Assembly: GCF_042242105.1 (NCBI RefSeq)
Contig: NC_092027.1
Coordinates: 2,493,506-2,557,505 of the forward strand
Length of the DNA stretch: 64,000 nucleotides
Direction of reading: 5' to 3'
DNA from: Pempheris klunzingeri
Lineage: Eukaryota > Chordata > Actinopteri > Acropomatiformes > Pempheridae
This document shows positions 26,601 through 39,784 of the stretch, piece after piece. Below the pieces are notes generated by a model that saw only the letters and a program-made list of their open reading frames with translations, was not told where the DNA came from and did no database searches. The stretch's first letter is position 1; every line of letters begins with the position of its first letter. A program made the position numbers and the translations under genes.

Positions 26601-28402
26601 AGAAAATCAAAGCAGATTCGCTCCAAGTCCTAAAACCTAATGTCACGCTGTTACTCATGTGATAAAAGTTTCCTCACATTATCGTGGCGGTTAACACAGT
26701 TGAGTAGTCATAGCAGTCATTTCTGCCTTCGTGAAACCATGAAATAAAGCAACCAGATCAGTTCATCTGATAAAACAACCGAAGACATTCAGATCATTTG
26801 GTCTTCCACTAAAACGCTATTAGCACTTCCCCTTGAGTTGTCTCTGTACGCTGTCAGCTCCTACATTGTTTAAGTTATGTGATTGCACATTTAATACAAC
26901 TCTTATCTATTCTACTAACAGCTCGGCCAGATATACGCTCAGTTAAATACAGCTTTAAGAATTCTAATTCTGTTGGTGTAAAGCGCTGCAGTGCTCGATG
27001 ACTGCGATATAAGTGATCTGGTGATCACTTCGCCGCGTGTCTGGTTAACAAAGTGCATCTAAATACAGATCTCTGAGCTCCTCTTCATGGGACGTACAGT
27101 AGGTTTACTCCACCAGATCAGGTACAGCTCACTACGGACCCTTTAGACTTTTCTGGAAAGCATTACGATTCTAAATTAGCTTTAGTGCATCGTAACTATA
27201 TACTTTATACAAAAATTAAATACTCTTCTCTTCAACAGAAAAATATACATTGCACGTTACCCTACTGTAATCTACATGTGTAAAACAATGCAGCCAACAT
27301 GTCCTCGTCCACAGGCCTGTCACTCAAAAGACCCTCCAGCAGAGCCTTGATCCACAAGACATGGCAACAAATAAATATCTATTTGTCTCTATATATTTGC
27401 ATATTAATAAATCAAAATAGAAATCAAACCAAGAACGAGTTCATGGAAAGTTTTCTGTCACAAAATTCTCTGTGAACAGGAAATTTTGTTTGTTTGGAGG
27501 AAAAGTTCAACTTCATCACCTGAAAACCCGAAAACAAGCGGGACCAGCTCCTAAAACCACAGAGGAGGGTGCTGATTTAAGTTTTCCCACCCTGAATTTA
27601 ACCACTAGAGGAAACTCGTTTGAAGTTACAGGTTCCCACCAGGTGGCAATTAACCTTCAGTACTTTGGCAATGCTTAAAAACAGTTTCTCAGCTTCAACA
27701 GCTGAGGCACTGATTTAAAAAATCCCTTCTTGGACCTGCGAACACTTCCGAAAAACAAAAATAGATAGAACACAATTGAATATTCCTACATGAAAACACA
27801 GCTACAAAGTCATATTGCACTAAAATATCCACTATAACAGGAATACTTGGGAAAAAAATGTGCATCAACGCTATCTGTGTCACCTCACGTACACCACATG
27901 GACCTGAACACGTCTGGAAACACCTGTACACCTGAACCAAAGCTGTGCCGCCGTCAGCACACTCTGCTTCTAGTCTGCAGCGATGGACACTTAAACTTAA
28001 GAGGTCCCGTTCAGACAAACTGTGTCTGCTGGAAAAGTGTCGTCCTGACTGTCCTGAAAAAGACTCACCCTTGTCATGAGTATAGCTTAATTCCTAGGAA
28101 TGTACAGTAGCGTTAATCTGAAGTATTGTACAGTGACTTCTTCCCCTCCACAGTTGAGGAAGGGAGGATTTAAACGAAAGGATCGTAGGAAATGTCCCGT
28201 GAAAATAAGACGTCTAAGGAGTTATTGTGAAAGCAGAAAGCATGACCTTTTAGAGGTCAAAGCCTGTAATGTTCTTCTCAGTAAGTCTATTATAAAATTA
28301 TGATAATTAACTACAATTTACAGTATTTTTGAAACTTCTGTGATTCTTCCTTCATTTCTACCCCCCCCCCCTTCACCCATTAAAACTTTGTCTGCAGCTG
28401 CT
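23652..28402 (-). other. slc2a3 3' UTR and/or intergenic
   Basis: About 4.75 kb with no credible exon on either strand, lying between the slc2a3 stop codon and phc1. Minus-strand AATAAA signals occur at 23652-23657 and 24151-24156. A very long slc2a3 trailer is possible, but it may end earlier. It includes (ATCAC)7 and a TA run near 26030. Confidence 0.4.
23771..23805. repeat. (ATCAC)7 pentanucleotide repeat
   Basis: Seven perfect tandem copies of ATCAC. Confidence 0.95.
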
Positions 28403-31400
28403 CTACACACTCTCCTGCACTGTGGAGTTTGATTTATCCTCAAGAGGCGCGCTTTCAGCTGCAGAGGGTGGAGCCGCTGCCGACGCCTCCACCAGCGGGA
28501 CCTTCTCCTTCACCGGGGAGGCGGGAAGCGTCACCGCGGTGCTGGCGGTGGCGGGAGGGTCGTCAGCAGACGAGCTGGGAGGAGGGCCGCCGCTGAAGCA
28601 GCGGGCGATCTCGTCGAAAGTCTTGCCCTTCGTCTCGGGGACTTTAATGAATGTGAAGATGAAAAAGAGGATGAGGAAGCCGGTGAAGATGAGGAACACC
28701 CAAGGCCCGCACACCTCCTGTGGAGACGAGATGGGAGGGTTCAGTGTTCTCATGCTGTAACTGAATATGATCTTTAGTAATGTTTCTATTTCTATATATG
28801 ATAGAGAGTGACAGGAAAACACAAAGGAACAAAACTCCTGTAGAAAGAAATGAGGAAGTAGTCCAAGCTAAACCCGAAGCTCTTCCCTTACCACTAGTTT
28901 GGGGAAGCTCACTCCAACCAGGAAGTTGGACGTCCAATTGCAGCAGCCGGCCACAGCCATGGCCGCCGGACGGGGCCCCTGGGAGAACAGCTCGGCCACA
29001 ATGAACCACGGGATTGGACCGGGGCCCAGCTCAAACATAGCCACAAACAGCATGATAGCCAAGATGGCCACGTAGCTCATCGCCGGAATGTCTTTCTGCT
29101 CAGATCGAAGGGAAAAGGAGAGAGGGAAGCATCAGACAGTGACATTTACTACGTGCTCACTGATTTAACGAACAGTTGGTGAATGAGGATAAATCATTAA
29201 ATCTGCTGGGAGACTTTCTAATCAAGTGAAATAGTTGCACCCTGTGGCAAAAAGACATAACTGTAATGTACTGCATACAGAACGGGATGTTTTGATGTAT
29301 TGCATAATTGAAAAGGGGCGCTGGAAGAAGATTAGGGGTGGCTAATATAATCAGCTGAGCTCTACAGAGTGCTTTAGCTTCTTTCAGCTCTGATGGCCTG
29401 CAACTCTACAGTTCTGGTTCACCCTCAGCTGCTCATCATCCTCACTTCCAGCTGCAGAAGCTGTTTTTAGCAGACAAGCTCTGATAAACCCACTGCACCC
29501 GCCATTAAATGGCAGACAGGCAAAATTAATAACCAGCTGGTGAACACAGTGCAGCTTTTAGCAGCCATGGAACCAGATATTTCCCTCAGGAGATGGACCT
29601 GATCATCCATCCATCCATCGTCTATACCGCTTATCGTTAAGGGCCGCTCCTTTTGCTGAATTTGGGAATTAAAATTGTTGAACAGAGAACAATATCAGAC
29701 TGAAGGAACATTTTTAAAGTGATCCAACAATATATTTACCGCATGTTTCATGAGGGAGTTTAAAGCTAAGTACACTGCTGGAGAACCGCTGTGCTTTGTA
29801 TATATTTTACACAAATATTTCAATTTTATTTGTAATTATCTTACATTTCACTGTGGCGAGTTCCAGAGGTCACAGGAAACAAGACTTTCATCTGGTGTTA
29901 CGTTGTTTTTTGAAGTCTAACATTAGTTTATTAGGCTCTTTCTGGTGTAACTGTGGTCCTGCATACATTGTACGCTAGTTGTTTTATTCTGACGTCTGTA
30001 TTTGTCATTGTATTTGTGCGTGCAGATCATATAGTTTGGTTTAGAGGAGGCAACACGTGGTTCTCTTCACCACGGTGACAGCACTGAACTCACCAGCAGG
30101 AGGGAGATGGTCATGATCAGAGCACTGAACGCCATTCCTCCCAGTCCCAGGAGGTGCAGAGTCCTCCGTCCTGCCTTCTCCACCAGGAAGAGCTGGAGGA
30201 CAGACACAGCGATGATGTGCTGCTGCACACACACACACACACACACACACAAGCAGGAAGCGTTGATGTCACTCACAGAGACGACGGTGAAGATGGTGTT
30301 GACGATGCCGGCTCCGATGGTGGCGAAGATGGGCTGCTTCACACCAGCTGTCTGAAAGATCCCTGTCGAGTAGTAGAACACCTGAGGGACGGATGAGATG
30401 GAGGAGGAAAATGTTCCAATTATATTTGAATAACGGTGCATTCATGTGCTCAACAACTCAGAGAGTCTGTGAACATTTTAGCACACGACTCTCACATCAC
30501 ACGTGCAGAAACATGGCGGCTGAAAGCACGTGTTTTTATTCTGATGGTAAAAAAAAAACTATTTAACAATTTACACATTGCGCATCAGTTCTTTCCTCAC
30601 ATGTAATGTCTCATCTGGTATTAAGGTTGTAACCCAGAACAATTAGAAACGTTATTTATTAGCATTAACCCTGATAATAAAGCACATGAGGAAGTCTGGG
30701 ACTGAATCACTCTGTAACATTAAGCTTCAAACGGCTTCCCAACACTTAAAGAGCAGCACTTCGTGTTATAGAAGCTACTAAAATGTAATCATGGTGGGGG
30801 GATGTAACATTTCTCAGTGACCCAGTTGGACAAAGTAACACAGTGACCTTTTATATTCTCGCTGATTAGTGTGTGTTTGAGTTATAACAGAGCCTCATTG
30901 TCCCTCTACTCTCATTTATGTGTGTTATACAGTTATGTATAGAGCCTCATCTCGGAGGAACAGTCTGAGGTTCATCCAGAAGCCAGTCCTGTAGAATAAA
31001 TGATTCTGTTTTTAAACTTCTCTTTGCAATGTGAACATTCAAATATAACAAGTTTGTTTTTCTTCAGTGGTAAATCAAATCAAATCAGTTCATCCAAAGT
31101 GTTTTACAGCTCACACAGAGGAAAACAATTCCTAATTTTGGGGCAGTGATAGAGACGGATGTGTCCCCATAACACTCTCAGGACCTTGTACACAAAAATG
31201 AGGACTTTAAAATGTTGCTTTAATGTTGAAATTGCTGCTGTACGTGGAATATTTACTGCAGTAGTGAGTGTTGTGTGTTTCTATGACATTATGTTTGTCC
31301 ATCCATCCCATTCTCAGCTCTCAGGAACACCTCGAGGATGTTTCTTCAAATTTGGCAACAAACGTCCACTTAGATAGACACATAGATGAGATTTAGGTGG

Positions 31401-31762
31401 TCGGAGGTTAAAGGTCACTGTGACCTCAAAAAAGTCAAGAATTCAAATGCTGATTGTGACAGAATTTCACACACATATCTAACAGGGTGAAATGATGAAG
31501 TGGTGATATTCTATATCCAAAAGGTCAGAGGTCAGCTTCACTGTGAAATCATAATGTTCTGCCGTTATTCAACACCATAACTACGGAGCAGACTGTGACC
31601 ATGTTTCACATTTAGCCAGACGCTGAACTGGTGACACTAATCTTGGGTCTGGATGGACGTGAATGTAAACTGGGAGTTGATGGTTTTAATTTAGGCCACA
31701 GAATGAGTGGTACATTATCAGGGCAACAACGAATGGAGATCCAAGTAAGCAATAAATACATG

Positions 31763-31822
<60 letters not shown>

Positions 31823-34800
31823 ACTCACAGCGTTGATCCCTGACAGCTGCTGGGAGAGCTGCAGCATGACGGCGATGAGGAGCGGCTGTCGATACGAGGC
31901 CGAGCGGAAGAGCTCGGGGATGGTCACCTTCTTCTCCATGGCCATCTTAGCGCTCTCCTCCTTCATCTCCTGCAGGTCTTTGCTCACATCCTCGCTGCCT
32001 CGCAGACGCACCAGGGCTGTCCGCAGAAGGAGGAGTGGATGGGTAAATGCTCTACGGCCATTTTGGCTTTACAGTAGCAGTGAGAGAGTCATTTATGTTT
32101 AATTCAGTTATTCTCAAGTGAAAATAAATAACTGATGTCTTTACAAAGAGCCCTGGTGTAAACAAATGTTTTACTTGGACTCTTAAGTGTAGTGAATAAC
32201 TAAACTTATCTGTTTTAACATTTAACATTTAAAGCCACTGTATGAAAGCATCTTTGTGCTTCTAGTGGTTTAAAATGCTGAGCCTGTGATGGAAATATCC
32301 ACAGTGTGACCTCAGACATGTCACCCCCCCCCATCTCATGTCTTTCCTCGTCTCTTGACACTGGATATTATCAAAGTAAGACTCAAAAGGCACCAAAGCT
32401 GTGGCACCCTCCGGTGGTGGTATCAGAGAAGACAACGTGACGGACATCGGTGCACGCCGCCGACCCCCCTGCCCTCCTCCGACCCCACAGATCTGATCAT
32501 GAATTGGCTGAAACCAAAAACTACACCAGTGTTCAGCTGGATTGGCTCATCTCTCCACAAACAAACTTTGTGAGCTTTCTCATCTCAGGCTGAAGGTGTG
32601 CATTAATCTTTTAGTCCATACAGTAAACCGTAATCACTTTAAAGTCGTTTCAGGTTTGTTCTCTCTGGAGAGCAAAGAACTTTTACTGTCTGTGACGAAA
32701 ACTATCCAGAAAGTCTGCAGTGATCTCTGTGACTTCCACAAGCAGCTCAGAATGACCGGACCTGCCGAGCATATTTTTATAATTGATTGTTTTATTAATG
32801 AATGTTGACAAGAGAGAGAGAGAGAGAGCAGCTATAACGCCACAGACACAGTGATGCAGCTCGAGCCTTGTGTTTGCTTTTGTTTGTGTCAGCTGAGACG
32901 CGTGAAGGAGAAGTGGGTCAGCGCCTCCGAGTCGACCCTGACAGGATACGTGTTGAGCAGCTGCCAAAACCTTCTGTCCGTTCAAGGACTCTTCTCTCCG
33001 AACTAAAACATCACCCTGACTCGCCTGATCTCCCTGATTTATCTTTGCCCCTCAGTCTTTCCTTTCTCCCTCCTTGATCTTTCTGTTTAGTCACACTTCT
33101 TCTCTCCTTCGCTCTCACTTCTTCCTTCCTTTCTGCTGCTCTGCCTCTCGTACATTTTTCACGCTACAGTAACTTGCATGACTGAAGTAGCTCCACTGGT
33201 CTTAGCAGTTGTAGTGACGTTGACAGAAGCTTGTCTGTGAAGAGCTGCAGCAGAAATATCAACATTTTTGAGAGAAGAACTGCTCGTAATATTGTTATTT
33301 GTATAAGTAAAACAAGTAATATGGTAGTAGTAGTAGTAGTAGAAGAGGTTGTAGTATTGTAGTAGCAGCAGTCTTAGTGACAGAGGCAGTGGTTACAACA
33401 GAAGTAGCATCATTTGAGCAGTGATAGGGGTAGTAGGGGTAGAAGTGGGTACCTTTGCGTGCCTGCTCCTCCTGTTTAAGGTTGATGAGCAGGAAGCGAG
33501 GGCTCTCTGGACAGAAGGGCAGCAGGATGCACTGCAGCACGGCAGGGACCACAGTGAGGGCCAGCAGCAAGGGCCACAGCTTGGCCGAGCCCAGCAGAGC
33601 CTCCAGACCAAAGATCTAAACACCGAGAGGCCACAGCAGCTGGGTTAGGTTTGTCACGTTGTATAACTTCCCTGTGACGGCGCTCAGCTCTGTATTTTCT
33701 GGCTAATGAATCGTGAACTCTGTTTCTCCCGCTAACCTGAGCGATCAGGATGCCCACCACCACGCCGAGCTGGTGAAGAGTGCCGAAGGCTCCGCGGAGG
33801 GGAGTGGGTGACACCTCGCCCACATACATGGGAGTCAGGCCGGTGAAGAGCCCGCAGAACAGGCCGATGACGAGGCGACCGGCGATCACCATCTCATAGG
33901 ACGAGCAGATGGTGGAGAAGCCCATGAGGAGGCCGCCGATCACGGCCAGACAGTTCACCAGGAACATGGAGCGGCGCCTGTGGCAACAACATGGTTTTAA
34001 TGTAGTTTAGTAGGTCAGAGAAAGCTTCAGTGTGGAGAGAGGGAGGCTGAGAGCAGCTGAGAGGTTTGTGGTTGAGGAAGATAAAATATCAGGAAATCTG
34101 TTTTCTGTCAACTGTGCTTTTGTCTGGTGTGAAGAATATCTCATTAGCTGCATCTGTTTAACGGAATAAGTCGACATTTTGGGGACAACATTTAAAAAAC
34201 CAACACCTTCTCCCCCAAGTCTGCGTGTTAATTAGGGAACTAGAGCAGGAGGCACTTAGCTTAGCTTAGCATAAAGGCTGGAAGAAAGAAAATACACCCA
34301 TGAACACATCTTAAGATGAGTTATTAACACAGTGGTTGTTTAATCTGACTCAAGCAGAACTGAAAACCTGAATGACTTTTGGACAAGTTCTTTCTTTGAC
34401 AAGTTCAGAATAGTGGAAAAGGCTGAATGTATCTCCACTGTGAACCATCGAGTTCTTTAACCGTATGTGGAAAACACAGTGAGGTCAAAACAACAGCCTC
34501 AGCGTGGAGAGAAAAAAGCCTGGTGGTTTGAGGCCGAGAGGCAAATGGAGGAATGAAACAACTCTATGGGGAACATTAGAGCCGAGCAGTGGACTCAAGA
34601 CAGATTCGCTTCATAAACTCCATTAGGAGTAATGGCTTGTGACAGTTATGCTGAAATGCACAGAGCCATTAAAGGAGAAACAAAACACTCAGAGCACAGA
34701 GCTACTTCATATAGGCATTGAATATTTCCCAAAATAGTCTCTGCTGAAACCTGAGAATTAAAGGTGACAATCCTCACTTTGGTCATATTGTACAAATTTC

Positions 34801-35791
34801 ATTCCCACCTGCCAAAGCGGTCCGCCATGACACCCACGCTGAAGGAGCCCACCATGCCGCCCACACTAAAGATGGCCACGGCGACGCTCCACACGATGGT
34901 GCACACCCCCGGACTGATGGGCTCACCGTAACGCTCCATCCAGGTGTCGTTGAAGAAAGATTTTAGTTTCTGATGGCGACAGATGAATAAAAAAAAAAGA
35001 TGAAGGGAAGAGAAGCTCAAACTTTCACCAAGTCACTAAACCTCAGCTAACCCTAACCCTAGCTGTACTAACTCCTAAAGTGTGAGTTAAAGGAATAGTT
35101 CAACATTTTGGAAACTATAATTATTTGTTTTCTTTCTACCAAAACCTCTAAAGCTATTTAACCACATGTTTATTGTACAGATCAATAATCAGTGAGTTTT
35201 TGAGGGTCTTGAGGGACAGCTGGTCTCCTGCTTCAGCTCTTTATGTTTTACTTATCCAGACTTGAACAGATATGAGCAGGTTGAATTTTCCCAAAATGTA
35301 TTCAGCTGCCAAATTAGCAGTGATTAAATGGGTAAGTCTGAACATCTTTGCCTTTACATCTGTATTTGTAGAGTTTCATATTTAAAGTCACTCATCAAAT
35401 CTGCTTAAATCGAAGCCTTGCAACAGAGACAACTCTCCTGGTTATAAGTTACAGCTGTAAACAGGCACTGATGGATCAGAGGACAAAACACTCTGAGTGC
35501 TGAGTGACTCATCACCATCTCTGTCTTATCTGGTTTGATTTGGTGTGAAGCATCACATGTTGACCCTCAGACATCTGGAGGCTACAGATCTACACACATT
35601 TACTACCACTGTTTGCAGCTTTAGCCTGGGGGGGGGGGTCTTGGATCTTGGCAACAAACACACTCCGATGTTAGAAACTGATCACCAACCTCCTCTGGAG
35701 CATTGATGACTCCAGTGTTGTAACCGAACTGCAGAGAGCCGATGACAGCGGTGCCCAGAGAGAACAGGAGAAAACCTGTTACCTGCTTTGG
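28403..35791 (-). CDS. slc2a3: GLUT3-type facilitative glucose transporter (5' end unresolved)
   Basis: Nine in-phase exons, 5' to 3': 35690-35791, 34809-34969, 33737-33977, 33453-33615, 31829-32016, 30277-30381, 30094-30192, 28892-29095 and 28403-28717. They give 525 aa of a 12-span major-facilitator sugar transporter in the plasma membrane. Class I GLUT marks are [12 protein letters not shown] in the first span, PESPRFLL before the central loop, the QLS glucose-selectivity motif in [27 protein letters not shown], and VPETKGKTF near the end. YSTGIF, GLGGMAF and the syntenic position favour GLUT3 over GLUT1. The C-terminal tail is long, rich in Ala, Ser and Pro, and ends QESV. The first listed exon starts PKQVTGFLL after a strong polypyrimidine acceptor and lacks a start codon. 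The start exon must end in phase 0. Candidates are 36504-36512 (MTS, weak donor GTGACG) and about 40759-40794 (strong donor GTGAGT, weak start context). Neither is secure. Confidence 0.93.
29096..30093 (-). other. slc2a3 intron
   Basis: Intron with no exon seen. A CATCCATCCATCGTCTATACC segment near 29587-29650 resembles a fish dispersed-repeat end that I remember, which is weak evidence. Confidence 0.4.
30226..30251. repeat. (CA)n inside an 84-nt intron
   Basis: The repeat fills about a third of the short slc2a3 intron 30193-30276. On the transcribed strand it is (TG)n. Confidence 0.9.
31300..31685. repeat. teleost dispersed repeat (unclassified)
   Basis: The words GGTCACTGTGACCTCA, GGTGAAATGATGAAGTG, TCATAATGTTCTG and CATGTTTCACATTTAGCC match, from memory, a very abundant fish repeat. 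Family and boundaries are not determined; a repeat-library search would settle it. Confidence 0.45.
31766..31820. repeat. (TG)n microsatellite
   Basis: A 55-base dinucleotide run that ends 8 bases before the slc2a3 exon donor at 31828. On the transcribed strand it is (CA)n inside the intron. Confidence 0.95.
32017..33452 (-). other. slc2a3 intron
   Basis: Intron with (AG)n near 32811-32828 and a (TAG)n run near 33323-33342. No exon seen. Confidence 0.5.
33978..34808 (-). other. slc2a3 intron with SINE-like fragment
   Basis: Intron containing a diverged dispersed-repeat copy at about 34156-34300. No exon seen. Confidence 0.5.
34156..34300. repeat. dispersed fish repeat fragment
   Basis: GACATTTTGGGGACAACA followed by CTTAGCTTAGCATAAAGGCTGG resembles a highly repeated percomorph element I remember (usual words: GTTCAACATTTTGGGAAA and TTAGCTTAGCATAAAGACTGG). 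A second, shorter start of the same element is at about 35088-35150. Confidence 0.45.
34970..35689 (-). other. slc2a3 intron
   Basis: Intron with a short dispersed-repeat fragment at about 35088-35150 and a G9 run near 35630. No exon seen. Confidence 0.5.
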
Positions 35792-36033
35792 CTGCACAGA
35801 GGGGAGGAAGGAAGGAGGAGGAGGAGGAGGAGGAAATGTCAGGAGGAGGAAGAGGAAAAGAAGAAGGATGGAGAAAATGGAGACGAATGTGGAAATAAAA
35901 GCAGGGGTGGAGGAAGGAGAGACAGAGAGAGAGAGAGAGACGTAATAAATATGAAATCTGAGCTCATAATAAGATTTTCAACGACTGCAGACAGATGCAA
36001 TAAAGCTGCTGTGCTGACGGCAGACAGGTCAGT

Positions 36034-36071
<38 letters not shown>

Positions 36072-36503
36072 AATATCAGGTATCACTACATACAGTCAAT
36101 ACATCCCACATGCAGCCACACAAGATTACTCATCATATTTAATCGGAAATCACTACGACTGATGCTACATCGGCTCTTTGTGGAATTCCTGTAAACATCA
36201 GAGTATTTATCCATAAATTATGAGTCAAATGACTTTAAAACCTACAAATAAAACGTCGAAAAGTGAGGTAAGACGTCCTTATCAACGCTAATGTACTGCG
36301 CTTGTATACATTTTGAGGTTTCAGCTGGATGAAGCAACGATCTCTGTGATCAACTGTTTTTATGACTTCTTGAACATAATCAGCTAAACGCAGATGAAAT
36401 TCAATACTGGCGCCGTCCACCTGCTCCTGTTTCTGAGCCGGTGACGAATACGAGTGATTCGTCACGGTAATGAAATCAGGGTGAGTAATAAAACCGCCGT
36501 CAC

Positions 36504-36511
36504 TGACGTCA
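36504..36511. promoter_or_regulatory. perfect CRE palindrome
   Basis: TGACGTCA is the full CREB/ATF consensus. It overlaps a candidate slc2a3 start codon on the minus strand and lies 38 bases from a perfect 9-bp inverted repeat (36441-36465). Function is unknown. Confidence 0.35.
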
Positions 36512-37548
36512 TGATGAGGAGATTTTCAAAAAACCGGAAACGGTGATGAGCTGGAGCCATTTAGGAAGATCAGAGCGGTAAAACCATCAGAGCAAAAACT
36601 GTGAGGACAGAAATCAGCAGCAAGACAGCAGAGGAACTTTCTCATTTCCTAAAAGTACGATGATAATAATTCTGTGATTGAAGGAAGAGTTAGGAGGATA
36701 AATTATGATAAATCATGCAGAGACTGCAAGGCGCTGCTTCAGAGTCTCGCTCAAGGACGCTGGAGTCACAACTCAGCAAGAGAGGACCATGAATTATCCG
36801 TGTGGGGGTGTGGATAAAAACACTCGTACACTTGTATTGGTGGAATTAATATACAGACTATCTATGAGCTTCCATCGGGGTTATAATGAAGGCATCATGG
36901 TTACTTGCACAGGAGATTTCTGGCTTTTCTTCTACACTGTTTCCAGGCTTTTTGTCAGGAGTCAACAGGTCAAAGTTTACGAAACACTCCTTAATATATG
37001 AGACTCCTGACAGGTCAAGCTGGGTCAAAGCAGCAGAAAGAAATTAGGCCACTGTGTCTTAGTTTCTGCTGACGTCTGTAATCCAGAAACTCGGCGCTGA
37101 CGGGGCAGACTGTGCAGCTGTTATATGAGACAGTAGAGAGACCTGGCCCGGCCTCAGGTGATCCTCCGCCCTTGGTGCAACAATATCAGAGCGAGGTCAG
37201 ATAATATCAGCACAGGCCGCACTTCTCAGGGCTCGTTTTGGCCAGATGGGCGTTGGCTGCAACCGACCAATCAGACGCAGAGAGAGAAACGTGTACGGGA
37301 AACAATATGAAGGTCAAAGTGGAGACGTTCAGAAGAGCTCAGGATGGTTTCTTTTACATTTTGTGGTCGACACACACGAAGCTGATGAAGGTCACTGTGT
37401 TTGACAGAGAGTCCACTGAGAATAAGAAGGTCAAAGTTTGTGGAAATCATGGGCGGATTAACCTGATGGGGGGCCTGAAGGTAAAACAGGGCTCCATGTA
37501 ACCCCCCTGGTCCCTCCACCTTCTGTGAATACCACTTATTTCAATTAA

Positions 37549-37992
37549 CCCTTTCATGCATGAATTATGATCCTTACTAAGTGTTTTTATTCATCTTTAG
37601 GCTGAAAAACAACCCACATTTTATAAAGATATATTTACATGTCCAGTAGTTTAAATCTAGCTCCTAATACATGATGGACACTTCAGTGGACATGTGATTA
37701 ATCAGAATTTCCTCCCAATATAAAATCAATACCTGGAAAATGTAGCAATTGCATGACTCCTTAGATGTTACTTGATGTCACCATATGTTTCTAACCTGCA
37801 AGAGTGCAAAAATGAGCAACTTGGTGTTTCTGGCTGTCTGTCGGCCATCTTGGCTTCACTCTGAGTGGATGAGATGATGCAGTATCTTCACTGTAGCGGC
37901 TGATGTGCAGCTACGCCATCAAAACTCATGCATATACAAGAGAACAGCTCTTGAAGAGCTGCACACTGCAGTGACCTCTATGCATGAAAGGG
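37549..37992. mobile_element. piggyBac-like non-autonomous element
   Basis: A 444-bp element with 13-bp perfect terminal inverted repeats (CCCTTTCATGCAT at the left, its complement at the right). It is flanked by TTAA on both sides (37545-37548 and 37993-37996). TTAA targets and CCC-starting ends are typical of the piggyBac superfamily. No transposase frame is present. Confidence 0.7.
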
Positions 37993-39749
37993 TTAAGTTA
38001 GAACCTGGATCGTACTTCAGGATCGTGATGCAAAAAGGAAATAAAGGAAACTTCAAAGTTAGTAAACCACGTTTGGCCTGTGATCACAGCGAGCTTTGTT
38101 GTGACTGCTAACTTCTCGTTTCCTGCAAAAAAGAAATCAGAAAATTCCCATTTAAGCCTCAAACTGACCCGTTTGGATGTCATTTAAGAGGGACTTATCC
38201 ACTCATACAATAAATTGCACTATTTTCATTTATTTATTCACGTTTTTCCTCTTGTATGCGCCTGTGTTTAATAAGTTGTTGCTGCTCTTTAGTATCTGTG
38301 GCACATTTATGTGTTCATGAGGCCGTTTAAGATGCATCTACATTTAAAAACATGTTGTAAATGTTTACCACACCTCAGTCATGTTTGACCAAAGAGCTGC
38401 ACGTTATTTCTCAGCATGTCCGTCGCTGGTTGGTTGTTCACCAAATAATTTCTTATGAGGTAAAGTGAGAGGAGGCCAGCACACTGAATATTTCATGCTC
38501 ACATTAAAAAAAAAAAAAAATGGGGCAGATGTTTTTCCTCATCAAACAAACCTCCACCCAACGATATCGTCCTTCCTTCCTCTGGAGAACAACCCAAGAT
38601 GTTTCCCATCCGTTCCACCTCTCAAGGTTAATGAAATCTGCAGCCTTTCACTGTGTGCTGCCTCTCTTTGTTTGTCCCTGAGGATTTAGGTGACATTTAT
38701 GGACAATCAATCAGTCCAGCCGATACTCTGGTGAGCCCACACAGACTGAACGCCACTGTTTCTGCAAATGGACAGATAAAGGATTCTTCTGCTTTTGTTT
38801 TTTTTTTTAATCTTAGCATCTAAAATGGATCTAACTTTGTCTTTTTTTTTAATTTTCTCTCACACATTTATTGATAGTATTGAGTAAAGTCGAATAACAA
38901 CGATATTTGTAATCTGTGAATTTGTGTGTGATGACCAAACGATGATTGGATCTGATGGATCCTCTTAAAGTTCCCCATATAGAGACGGATGCAGTTCCAC
39001 AGTCACCCTCAGTGTTTATAACACAAGCTTGGATAAAAACAATATTCCTTCTTTACGTCAAGCTGCTCTTAGTGAATACGCTGCACTGGTTCAGCACCAC
39101 GGCTGGATTATTGATTATCCTTTGACTCCTCATGTATGAATTGGATTATTTTTGTCCCAGAGGGTCTCAGGGTTTAGTCCCTCATGTCAATAACAGAGCC
39201 GCCTTTTACACGTCTCATCATCTGCCCATGTACCGTCGCTCCAACATCACAAAACTGGACACAATATTATCAGTGTGTTCACAATAATCATATAATACTA
39301 CCACAGCCACGACTGTGGATTAAAGGAACTGCAGAGATGAAGCTTTAATCTATGTGATATATTTTTCTTGTCAGAATAAAAACGTTTATGCCGATTTAGG
39401 GTTATCGCTTTAGATTCTCCACCAGAGCCAAAGACGACATCATACAACCGTTTTCACACACAGAGCTGCACTCACCAGTAACTGCACTCCATGTGTAAAA
39501 TGAGTGGAGTGCACCTTTAACTGATGGCATTCATTGGTAAAAGTTAATTTCAGAGAGTTAGCAGGCCTTTCTCATAAACTTTGGGTGTTTGTGCAGCGAC
39601 GGTTCAGAGCCAAATCATCACTTTGTATTTTTATCATGTAGTAAATCTTTAACTCTGAGAACAAACTTTGAATCCTTCGTCATCCTTCTGAACTCATCAT
39701 CATCATCATCACTTGAGTTAAAAGTTAATCAAACGAGACAGAGAGAAAA

Positions 39750-39784
<35 letters not shown>

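Larger units (their letters stand above)
30382..31828 (-). other. slc2a3 intron with dispersed repeat
   Basis: Intron carrying the dispersed repeat at about 31300-31685 and a long (TG)n at 31766-31820. No exon seen. Confidence 0.5.
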
